NCBI GenBank assembly: GCA_030427245.1
Contig: JAUHXA010000003.1
Coordinates: 1 to 64,000 of the forward strand
Source of the DNA: Bacteroidia bacterium
GTDB lineage: Bacteria; Bacteroidota; Bacteroidia; Chitinophagales; UBA2359
Direction of reading: 5' to 3'
DNA length: 64,000 bases
A program made the position numbers and the translations under genes. Below the pieces are notes generated by a model. That model was not told the origin of the DNA. It was given only the letters and a program-made list of their open reading frames with translations, and did no database searches. Shown in pieces: positions 56,718-64,000 of the stretch; the first letter of the stretch is position 1; each line of letters begins with the position of its first letter.

Positions 56718-56810
56718 ATTTTAGAAAAAATAACTTTCAAGGAGAAAAGTGTTTGATTTGCTAGGTGAATCGAGCGAATAATAATGTGGACTGACAAAGT
56801 TAAAAAACCT

Positions 56811-57953
56811 TCAAAGACGCACTTCTTTCACCAGCTTTTCCAAACTTTCCAAATTGTGGAAAGGCAACAGTAGGTCAATGTAAGGCATTGCGGTTTTCAT
56901 ACCAACGACTTCGGGAGTCCAATCCGAACTTCCTGCCAATGGGTTCAACCACAAAACCTTCAATGCTTTTCGGTGTAAAAAACGCATATTCTCACTGACC
57001 AATTCTGAATCTCCTGTGTCCCATCCATCGCTGAGAATAATAACCAACGTTTTGGAATCGAGCATTTTGTGAGAAAACTCACGATTGAATTGCTGTAAGG
57101 ATTCTCCAATTTTTGTACCGCCTGACCAAGTATTTACTTTTTCGGTAATGTTTTGCAGCGATTGTTGGAGCGATTGAGTCGTCAATTCTTTGGAGATATA
57201 CTGCAATTTTGTGCTGAAAGCGAATGTATGTACTGTTGGAAACAGTTTTTGAAAAGCGTACATGAATTGAATAAAGAACTGACTGTATAGTTCCATCGAG
57301 CGACTGACATCACACAAAACCACCACCTTCAATTCATTTTTCTTCTTTTTTCGATAGGCAATTTTCACGATTTCCGCTTGTCGTACAATGTTTTGACGGA
57401 TGGTTTTTTGAAGGTCAATTTGTTGTTTTTGGTGAGTTGTTTGAAAACGGCGACTTCGGCGATTGGCGATTTTGTCCACCAGTTTTTTGACCCATCGAAA
57501 GACTTCCTTCAATTCGTTTTCGTCAAAATCGGGAAAATTAGCAATTCCTTTCGCTTCTATATCAGAGTAACTTGCCACTTCTTCTTCCTCCTTGTTTCGA
57601 TTGCCATTCAGCCAATTCTTCAACGCTTGAAAACTGATTTTCTGATTGTTAGAAGGCCTGGGCTTTTCTTTTTCCTCCAAAATTTCTTTGATTTTGCTGT
57701 CTATGGCTTTGTCCAATTCTCTCCAATATTGATTGTAAAGTTCGGGGAATTTTTGCAGTTGAAGAGGAGAACGGCAAAGGGCGGTTTGAAGACACAATTG
57801 CAGTTGTTGGGGTGAATTGTAGGGCTGCAAAATTTCCATTGCTTGCAGGGCATCTTTTTCTTCTGCCATGCCGATATTGAAGCCGTTTTTACGAAGGAAA
57901 CGGCAGAAAGCTACAATGTTGGCGGAGAGTTGGGTTTGGCGGTTGATTGTCAT
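56811..57953 (-). CDS. VWA domain protein, CoxE-like
   Basis: 380 residues. The C-terminal half is a von Willebrand A domain with a complete MIDAS start, D215-V-S217-R-S219 in VVLCDVSRSMEL, a Thr in WSGGTKIGESLQ, and an Asp in ILSDGWDTGD. The N-terminal half is helical, as in CoxE/YehP-like proteins. These act with a MoxR ATPase to mature or insert the molybdenum cofactor into CO-dehydrogenase-like enzymes. The MoxR gene is at 60.7 kb, but a GH2 gene lies in between, which is unusual. Confidence 0.88.
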   Translation of the reverse strand: MTINRQTQLSANIVAFCRFLRKNGFNIGMAEEKDALQAMEILQPYNSPQQLQLCLQTALCRSPLQLQKFPELYNQYWRELDKAIDSKIKEILEEKEKPRPSNNQKISFQALKNWLNGNRNKEEEEVASYSDIEAKGIANFPDFDENELKEVFRWVKKLVDKIANRRSRRFQTTHQKQQIDLQKTIRQNIVRQAEIVKIAYRKKKKNELKVVVLCDVSRSMELYSQFFIQFMYAFQKLFPTVHTFAFSTKLQYISKELTTQSLQQSLQNITEKVNTWSGGTKIGESLQQFNREFSHKMLDSKTLVIILSDGWDTGDSELVSENMRFLHRKALKVLWLNPLAGSSDWTPEVVGMKTAMPYIDLLLPFHNLESLEKLVKEVRL

Positions 57954-57988
57954 TTTTTTAACCTTTCCTAAATAACTAAGGTATGATT

Positions 57989-58096
57989 TTATACAATAGT
58001 TTTTTTCAGTATTCCTGATCTAAACTTATAGACATAAAACCGATTCTTAGCTTTTTTATAGGCGTCTTTTACTATTTTTATCCAAGGTTTTTTCAT
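57989..58096 (-). CDS. Possible 35-residue basic peptide
   Basis: A short ORF from ATG (58096) to TAA (57989), rich in Lys, Arg, Tyr and Phe, with a hydrophobic-charged pattern (WIKIVKDAYKKAKNRFYVYK). It lies between the GH2 gene and the VWA gene, same strand, and ends 35 nt before the VWA start. There is no clear ribosome site or homology I recognise. It could be a leader peptide or chance. Confidence 0.25.
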   Translation of the reverse strand: MKKPWIKIVKDAYKKAKNRFYVYKFRSGILKKTIV

Positions 58097-58198
58097 TATT
58101 CTTTATTATTAATTTGTAAATTTCCTCCTAAAGTGAAGTAATCATATTTTTTGTTTTTTACATTTCCAAAATACAGTTTTTCTGAAAAGTTTACAAAC

Positions 58199-60628
58199 CT
58201 ACCGCATTGAAATACTGGTTTTCGCACTCTTTAATCCTTTTACAGCCGCTTCAATCGTCACCGAACCTTTGGCAAACTCCGAACCCACAATCAACATCGC
58301 TTTGCCATAAAACAAGTTCACTTGATTGGATTTGAAGGGAGTAAAAGATTGTGGATTGCCATTGCCGACTCCTGCAATTTGGGCGTTTCCTTTGAGCGCA
58401 ATCGTCACCTCATTATCCGCCAATGGGCAAACGTTTCCCTCTCTATCAACAGCTTCAATCAAAACATAAGACAAATCTTTGCCATCAGCATCAATACTTT
58501 TGCGGTCAGGAGTCAGCCGCAATTGGTAAGGCTCTTTTGCAGTTTTGAGGATTTGTTCACCGATTTTCACTCCTTCTTTATAAGCAAGCACTTTGAGTTC
58601 GCCTGCTTCATAAATGACCTCTTTCCACATCAATCGAAAACGCTCAGTCGAGGTTTCAGACTTGGGATTTTTACATTTTTTGCCCAAAGATTTGCCGTTC
58701 AAAAACAGTTCAGCACATTCGCCATTGGTGTAAACAAATACAGGAACTTCCTTGCCAATTCGGTCTTTCCAGTTCCAATGTGGCAAAATGTGAATGGTCG
58801 TTTCGTCTGGTTTCCAATAACTTTTGTAGAGGTAAAATCGGTCTTTGGGAATACCACACAAATCCACTACACCAAAATAAGAACTTCTCGAAGCCTCTTT
58901 GTCGGTCATTCCGTGTTCCTTTGTCCATTGATTGTTGTAGGGTGTCGGTTCGCCCAAATAGTCGAAACCCGTCCAAATAAATTCCCCTGCAACGTAGGGT
59001 TCTTCTTGCTGCCACATAAAATCATCATCCGCCAATTCTGCCCAATAAGGAGCGTTCAAATCGTAGGAACTTACCTGCAAAGATTCAGTGAAATCGGTTT
59101 TATCTTCAGGCAATGGCAATTCGTAAAAACCTCTGGTACTAAGTGTTGAAGCAGATTCACTAATAATGACCGCTTTGTTAGGTTCCAATTGACGTGCCAA
59201 ACGATATCTGCGTCCATAGTTCCAACTATGTACATCGTAGAAGTCAAAATGCCGCAATTTGGCACTTTCATAGCTATCGCAAACCAGTGTGTTTGGGCGA
59301 GTTGGGTCGTATTTTTCCAAATAGTTGAGCATGGTCTGCAATCGGTAGAAACCATTCTCCTTATTCCACTGTACATCTCCAATCTCATTACCAACACTCC
59401 ACAAAAAAATGGAAGGATGGTTTCTATCTCTGACCACAAAATTGTGGATGTTTCGATGGGCAAAATTGTCAAAATCGGTTGTGTCCACAATGTCGGCTTT
59501 GCCATCGTATTTGTCGAATATCTCATTGAAAACCAACAATCCCATTTCGTCACACAAGTCCAAAAGTTCGGGAGCGGCTGTATTGTGACTGTTTCTGACC
59601 GCATTGCAACCCATGTCCTTCATCATCTGCAATTGTCGTTCCATTGCACGTTTGTTGAAGGCTGCACCCAAAGGCCCGTGATCGTGGTGCATGTTGACTC
59701 CCTTCAATTGCACTCTTTTATCATTCAAGTAAAAACCATTGTTGGCGGTGAATTGAATGGTGCGAACTCCAAAAGTGGAAGTATAGTCGTCCATTTTTTT
59801 GCCCTCTGGATTGAAAATTTCTGTTTCAACGGTGTATAAATGAGGATTTTCGATGTCCCATTTTCGGGGATTAGAGAGGGTGAAAGTTGTTTCGATTCTT
59901 TTGTTTTTTTTGGCAAATAGTTTTGCAGTTGATTCTTGTTCTGCCACTTGTTTTTTGTCGGCAGTGAAAATGCGGTGTTTGATGTGTATTTCTTGGTCTT
60001 TTTCCGAATGATTGTTGACGGTCGTAGCTATTCGCACATCTGTATAGTGCGGTTTAACAATTGGTGTAGTAATGCATGTCCCCCAAACTGCTACGTGAAT
60101 GGGTTGAACGACAATCAATTGTACTTTGCGGTAAATGCCTGCGCCAGGATACCAACGGCTGTCGTGTTGTCGGGTATCTACATGAATGGCAAGCTTATTT
60201 TCTCCTTCAAAATCAACAAAATCGGTGATGTTCAGATAAAACGAATTGTAGCCATAATCCCATTTTCCCGCCAATTTTCCATTCAGATACACACTCGGAA
60301 AAGCCATGATTCCGTCAAACAACAGATACAAAGTTTTGCCTTTGTCGTTTGGCGAAATGTTCAAATTCCTTCTATACCAAGCCTCTCCTTTCCATGCCAA
60401 TTTTCCCGTATTGCCATCGCCATTCACTTCAAAACCTTCTTCAACTGCCCAATCGTGCGGCACTTTGACTGTTTGCCAATCTTTATCATTGAAGTCCTTT
60501 TGATGCGCTGTTTTGTTTGCTCCTTTGGCAAATTTCCAATTGGTTTGGAGTTCGGCGATGGTTCTTTCTTGCGCAAAAGAGGGAAGGGAGAAAAGTAGAA
60601 AAATGAGAAGGAATGGTATTGTTTTCAA
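58199..60628 (-). CDS. Exported glycoside hydrolase family 2 (beta-galactosidase-like)
   Basis: 809 residues with a signal peptide (1-20, cut after FAQ). Domains: sugar-binding jelly roll (about 25-180), Ig-like sandwich (185-290), TIM barrel (295-590) and C-terminal Ig-like parts, one probably DUF4982. Catalytic residues are the acid/base E415 in SVGNEIGDV and the nucleophile E491 in VIISESAST. The motif VNMHHDHGPLG marks the beta-galactosidase branch common in Bacteroidota glycan-use loci. No susCD pair or other glycan gene is near. It sits between a MoxR and a CoxE-like gene, a place where it has no evident role. Confidence 0.9.
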   Translation of the reverse strand: MKTIPFLLIFLLFSLPSFAQERTIAELQTNWKFAKGANKTAHQKDFNDKDWQTVKVPHDWAVEEGFEVNGDGNTGKLAWKGEAWYRRNLNISPNDKGKTLYLLFDGIMAFPSVYLNGKLAGKWDYGYNSFYLNITDFVDFEGENKLAIHVDTRQHDSRWYPGAGIYRKVQLIVVQPIHVAVWGTCITTPIVKPHYTDVRIATTVNNHSEKDQEIHIKHRIFTADKKQVAEQESTAKLFAKKNKRIETTFTLSNPRKWDIENPHLYTVETEIFNPEGKKMDDYTSTFGVRTIQFTANNGFYLNDKRVQLKGVNMHHDHGPLGAAFNKRAMERQLQMMKDMGCNAVRNSHNTAAPELLDLCDEMGLLVFNEIFDKYDGKADIVDTTDFDNFAHRNIHNFVVRDRNHPSIFLWSVGNEIGDVQWNKENGFYRLQTMLNYLEKYDPTRPNTLVCDSYESAKLRHFDFYDVHSWNYGRRYRLARQLEPNKAVIISESASTLSTRGFYELPLPEDKTDFTESLQVSSYDLNAPYWAELADDDFMWQQEEPYVAGEFIWTGFDYLGEPTPYNNQWTKEHGMTDKEASRSSYFGVVDLCGIPKDRFYLYKSYWKPDETTIHILPHWNWKDRIGKEVPVFVYTNGECAELFLNGKSLGKKCKNPKSETSTERFRLMWKEVIYEAGELKVLAYKEGVKIGEQILKTAKEPYQLRLTPDRKSIDADGKDLSYVLIEAVDREGNVCPLADNEVTIALKGNAQIAGVGNGNPQSFTPFKSNQVNLFYGKAMLIVGSEFAKGSVTIEAAVKGLKSAKTSISMR

Positions 60629-60687
60629 GGTTTGGGGAGTTTGTAGTTAATTGATTTTTGAAGGTAAGAAATATTTCACAATTCTCT

Positions 60688-61575
60688 TTAGCCCATCTTA
60701 GAAACCGCCCCCACTTTCTCCAACAATTCCGAAAGCGACATTTGCGTACTTCGAATGTCTTTCCAATCCTTCAAGACAATGCCCAATGTATCTTTCACAA
60801 TCTTTTTGTCGAGGTGGTCAATATGTAGAGCGGCTAAAGCCATTGCCCAGTCCAAAGTTTCGGCGATGCCTGGCACCTTGTCCAGTTTTTGTTGGCGAAG
60901 TTGCTGCATAAATTGACAAATTTGAACACCCAATTTTTCGTCAATTTGAGGTATTTTTTGTTGAACGATTTGCAGTTCTTTGTCAAATTCGGGATAGTCA
61001 ATCCAAAGATAAAAACACCGCCTCCGCAAAGCATCCGAAAGGTCACGTACCCGATTGGAAGTAATGACCACCGTAGGAATAAACTCTGCCTTGACCGAGC
61101 CCATTTCAGGAATACTGATTTGCCAATCCGATAAGAGTTCCAACAAAAAACTCTCGAAAGCTTCGTCGGCTCGGTCCACCTCATCAATCAATAAAACGGG
61201 TGATTTCGGACTGCTAATCGCTTGCAGTAAAGGACGTTTGAGTAAGAATTTTTCATCGAAAATAAAATTTTCCTTTTCTTCAAAAGACCACTGTTCGGTT
61301 TCTGCCATTTTCAAGGCGAGCAATTGGGCTTGGTAATTCCATTCGTATAATGCCTGTTCTGCGCTCAATCCTTCATAACATTGCAGTCGAATCAGTTGGG
61401 TGTCATAAGCTTTCGCCAAAACCTTTGCGATTTCGGTTTTGCCAACACCAGGAGGTCCTTCGACTAATAAAGGGCGTTGGAGTTGTTGGCAGAGGTAAAC
61501 AGACATCAAAATAGATGAATCGGCGATATACCCTTGTTGTTGAAGTTGGGATTGAAGGTCTTGAAGTTGTTGCAT
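60688..61575 (-). CDS. MoxR-family AAA ATPase (CoxD-like)
   Basis: 295 residues. Walker A is GPPGVGKTE at 40-48, Walker B LLIDEVDRAD with D131-E132, and a sensor 1 asparagine in TVVITSNRVRDL. MoxR/CoxD ATPases act with VWA partners to activate molybdenum enzymes. Its place below the coxM-like gene and near the VWA gene supports this. Confidence 0.9.
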   Translation of the reverse strand: MQQLQDLQSQLQQQGYIADSSILMSVYLCQQLQRPLLVEGPPGVGKTEIAKVLAKAYDTQLIRLQCYEGLSAEQALYEWNYQAQLLALKMAETEQWSFEEKENFIFDEKFLLKRPLLQAISSPKSPVLLIDEVDRADEAFESFLLELLSDWQISIPEMGSVKAEFIPTVVITSNRVRDLSDALRRRCFYLWIDYPEFDKELQIVQQKIPQIDEKLGVQICQFMQQLRQQKLDKVPGIAETLDWAMALAALHIDHLDKKIVKDTLGIVLKDWKDIRSTQMSLSELLEKVGAVSKMG

Positions 61576-61721
61576 ATTGAAGCTAAGAACTTAGGCAAAT
61601 TAAAAACTCAATTACAAAATCAAACAAATACTTGTAAATGAATTGTTTGAATTTTCTGAATGGCTAATTTAATATTTTAGTTTGCCTTATTTGAAGTTTT
61701 TGAGTTTGGCAATTTATAAAA

Positions 61722-61760
61722 ATCTCCAATAACAGATTAATCAAACCCATTATTGGAGAT
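61722..61760 (-). terminator. Intrinsic terminator after the coxM-like gene
   Basis: 11-bp stem ATCTCCAATAA/TTATTGGAGAT (61722-61732 with 61750-61760). On the minus strand it is followed by TTTTTATAAATT. It would split the coxL-coxM transcript from moxR. Confidence 0.75.
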
Positions 61761-61799
61761 ATTTCGGTCAAAAAAGAAAATTATTTGAAGTTGTCAAAG

Positions 61800-62651
61800 C
61801 TAAGCCAAATCAGTCAAAGCCTTTTTTGCAAACACACCCGCCAAATGTCTGCGGTATTTTTCATTTGCAAAGTGGTCTTGCATCACCGAAACGCCATTCG
61901 CCACATTGGAGGTGGCTGCCTCAATTGACTCTGCATTGAAGTTTCTGCCTTCCAGGGCTTTTTCAATACCAGAATCCCGAAACGGTGTTGCACTTACTCC
62001 TGCAAAAGCCACTCTTGCATTTGCTACCTTTCCATTTCTTACTTCAATAGCTGCCGCACAACCAACTAAAGCAAAACGAGAGGCGGGCTGCGGAAATTTG
62101 CGGTAAACCGAATTTCTATTGGCAGCAGATTTGGGAATATAAATAGCGGTAATCAGTTCATTCTCTTCCATATCGGTCGAAAACAGACCTTGAAAAAAAT
62201 CATCCGCATCTACTTCTCGTGTGCCTTCTGCATTTTGGATGATGATTTTTGCATTGGCAGCTAAAAGCAATGTGGGCCAATCTGCAGCAGGGTCGGCATG
62301 GGCAATGTTGCCACCAATTGTACCAAAATTACGCACTTGCACATCCCCTACTTTGTTGGTTGCTTGCTCCAACATTGGAGCATGTTTTTTGATGATATCA
62401 CTGCGACCAATATCAGCGTGAGTTGCACAAGCACCAATAATAATAAAATTTTCGGTTTCAGTGATACCTGATAATTCTTCGATGCCTGAAATATCAATCA
62501 AATTTTCGGGTTCTGCCAAACGCAGTTTCATCATCGGTACAAGACTATGACCACCCGCAATAATTTTACATTCATCTTCATATTTATTGAGCAATTCTAT
62601 AGCTTCCGCCACGCTGTTTGCTTTGTGATAAGATACTTTATAAGGAACCAT
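61800..62651 (-). CDS. FAD-binding subunit of a molybdenum hydroxylase (CoxM-like)
   Basis: 283 residues. FAD-binding motifs AGGHS at 32-36 and TIGGN at 111-115, standard for the medium subunit of xanthine/CO dehydrogenase-type enzymes, which carries electrons from the iron-sulphur subunit to the acceptor. It lies 72 nt below the large-subunit gene. The small iron-sulphur subunit is not in the visible part. Because the linked large subunit has the form II motif, true CO oxidation should not be assumed. Confidence 0.92.
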   Translation of the reverse strand: MVPYKVSYHKANSVAEAIELLNKYEDECKIIAGGHSLVPMMKLRLAEPENLIDISGIEELSGITETENFIIIGACATHADIGRSDIIKKHAPMLEQATNKVGDVQVRNFGTIGGNIAHADPAADWPTLLLAANAKIIIQNAEGTREVDADDFFQGLFSTDMEENELITAIYIPKSAANRNSVYRKFPQPASRFALVGCAAAIEVRNGKVANARVAFAGVSATPFRDSGIEKALEGRNFNAESIEAATSNVANGVSVMQDHFANEKYRRHLAGVFAKKALTDLA

Positions 62652-62723
62652 TTTTTGTTTATTTTATTTATTTTTCCAATTCAAACTTTTGAAGTTTTGC
62701 TTCAAAGATGAAACTTCAAAAGC

Positions 62724-64000
62724 CTAATTTCCATTGATAACATTCCAAACTTTCTGAGAAGTGACAGGCATTTCGATGTCGTGAATACCATAAGGTGTAA
62801 GCGCATCCATAACCGCATTGACTACTGCTGGAGTTGCTCCAATACAGCCTGCCTCTCCTGCACCCTTCACTCCCAGAGGGTTGTGTGGACAAGGGGTAAC
62901 AGTTCTATCCACCTCAAAATTGGGTAAATCGTCTGCACGAGGCATCACATAATCCATGTAGGATGCATTCAACAACTGCCCTGATTCGTCATAAATCGTT
63001 CCTTCAAAAAGTGCTTGCCCAATACCTTGTGCCACGCCTCCATGAATTTGACCATCGACAATCATCGGATTGATAACATTTCCAACATCATCCACTGCAA
63101 TGAAACGTTTGAGTGTGACTTTGCCTGTATCTTTGTCAACTTCGACAATGGCAATATGTGCTCCAAAAGGATAGGTAAAGTTAGTTGGGTCGTAAAAACT
63201 GGAAAAATCAAGCCCAGGTTCTACACCTGTGGGATAGTCGTGAGGTACATAAGCCGTCAGTGAAATATCTCCAAAACTAATGGACTTATCTGTTCCTTTT
63301 ACAGTCCATTTGCCGCCCGCATATTCGAGGTCTTCGGCCGAACATTCCAGTTTATGGGCTGCAATTTTCGCCCCTTTTTCTAACACCTTTTCTATGCTTT
63401 TGACAATCGCACTTCCGCCTACGGCAAGACTTCGAGAACCATATGTTCCCATACCAAAAGCCACCGATTCGGAATCTCCATGTACGATTTCCACATCCTC
63501 CAATGGAATTCCAAATTTATCGGCTACTACCTGAGCAAAAGTCGTTTCATGTCCTTGACCATGCGAATGTGCGCCTGTGAAAACGCTTACTTTGCCTGTC
63601 GGCTGAACTCGTACTTGTGCCGATTCGTACAAACCTGCTCTTGCGCCTAAAGAACCTACTACTGCAGATGGTGCAATGCCACAAGCTTCAATATAAGTTG
63701 AGAATCCAATCCCCAACAATTTGCCGTTTTCACGAGCCGCTTTTTGTTCAGCTCTGAAATCTTCATAGCCTACCATCTTCAATGCTTTGTGCAATACTTC
63801 ATGATAGTTTCCGCTATCGTATTGAAGGGCAACTTGTGTTTGGTAGCCTTCTTGAGTGACTCCATCAAAAGGTTGAATGAAATTTTTGAGTCGCAATTCG
63901 GCTGGGTCTGTACCCATTTCCAAAGCAGCTGTATCCAACAATCTTTCCAAAAGATAGGTTGCTTCTGGACGACCTGCTCCACGATAAGCATCTACTGCTG
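62724..64000 (-). CDS. Large molybdopterin subunit of a molybdenum hydroxylase, form II CoxL-like (partial)
   Basis: The frame is open to the right edge, so about 425 residues of the C-terminal part are visible; the full protein would be near 780. At 63969-63989 lies AYRGAGR, the active-site loop motif of form II (BMS-type) CoxL-like proteins, as opposed to AYxCSFR of true CO dehydrogenase. The catalytic glutamate is in [10 protein letters not shown] near the end. It binds the molybdenum cofactor and hydroxylates an unknown substrate, perhaps an aldehyde or heterocycle. The order L then M fits the form II order S-L-M, so the small subunit gene is expected just beyond the edge. Confidence 0.9.
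   Translation of the reverse strand, partial: AVDAYRGAGRPEATYLLERLLDTAALEMGTDPAELRLKNFIQPFDGVTQEGYQTQVALQYDSGNYHEVLHKALKMVGYEDFRAEQKAARENGKLLGIGFSTYIEACGIAPSAVVGSLGARAGLYESAQVRVQPTGKVSVFTGAHSHGQGHETTFAQVVADKFGIPLEDVEIVHGDSESVAFGMGTYGSRSLAVGGSAIVKSIEKVLEKGAKIAAHKLECSAEDLEYAGGKWTVKGTDKSISFGDISLTAYVPHDYPTGVEPGLDFSSFYDPTNFTYPFGAHIAIVEVDKDTGKVTLKRFIAVDDVGNVINPMIVDGQIHGGVAQGIGQALFEGTIYDESGQLLNASYMDYVMPRADDLPNFEVDRTVTPCPHNPLGVKGAGEAGCIGATPAVVNAVMDALTPYGIHDIEMPVTSQKVWNVINGN

Noticed and set aside
62690-62715. Small palindrome TTTGAAG...CTTCAAA before the coxL-like stop
   Set aside because: It is short, and TTGAAG/CTTCAA is so frequent in the window that such pairs are expected.
61800-64000. Aerobic carbon monoxide dehydrogenase
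   Set aside because: The large subunit has the AYRGAGR loop rather than AYxCSFR, so CO oxidation is not supported.

Overview
The window reads as a stretch of a Bacteroidota chromosome, probably from the Saprospiria/Chitinophagia side of the phylum. The evidence is a type A and a type B type IX secretion (T9SS) sorting domain, a DUF5916 outer-membrane-type protein, the phylum's -7 promoter element TAnnTTTG ahead of many genes, and AT-rich DNA (GC about 40% by eye) without strong Shine-Dalgarno sites. It is mostly ordinary core chromosome. There is no prophage, CRISPR array, rRNA or complete insertion sequence.

Region by region: 0-6.7 kb holds the end of a T9SS cargo gene, an acetyltransferase-like gene, an aspartate-type aminotransferase, a heptose-7-phosphate kinase, an SDR/DUF2867 protein and a lipoprotein. 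From 6.8 to 10.9 kb come a small MITE-like element, fabG, a PAS histidine kinase, sucD and a tRNA-Leu(GAG) with a very long perfect hairpin behind it. From 10.9 to 17.6 kb come an orphan PD-(D/E)XK (HsdR-N-like) nuclease, a large T9SS type B cell-surface protein, a transglutaminase-like protein and an unknown exported protein. From 17.6 to 25 kb come a kinase/PP2C phosphatase pair, small envelope proteins and two thioredoxin-fold proteins.

From 25 to 30.2 kb lies a lipid and translation operon, transcribed leftward: yceD-rpmF-fabH-efp-accB-accC plus a RibD_C-type reductase. From 30 to 42.5 kb are an MFS transporter, an alpha/beta hydrolase, an M48 peptidase, an SLC13-type permease with RCK_C domains, lipB, an AraC regulator divergent from a methyltransferase, a two-gene HNH endonuclease module and a DUF5916 protein. 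From 42.8 to 56.7 kb is central metabolism: a fused branched-chain-type E1 dehydrogenase, pruA, an SDR, a conserved unknown, and sucA-sucB-lpd, which encode the whole 2-oxoglutarate dehydrogenase complex. SucB carries two near-identical lipoyl domains.

From 56.8 kb to the right edge runs a leftward cluster of molybdenum hydroxylase type: coxL-like (cut by the edge, with the form II motif AYRGAGR), coxM-like, a MoxR ATPase and a VWA/CoxE-like protein. A GH2 beta-galactosidase gene sits between the MoxR and CoxE genes. With sucD, lipB and the 2-oxoacid dehydrogenase genes, the window supplies several linked steps of the TCA cycle and lipoylation.

The observations most worth following up are the HNH/helical-partner pair, the heptamer TTGAAGG repeated roughly ten times more often than composition predicts, the MITE with a clear target duplication, a 54-bp dispersed element in two leader regions, the PP2C/kinase pair and the interrupted cox cluster.
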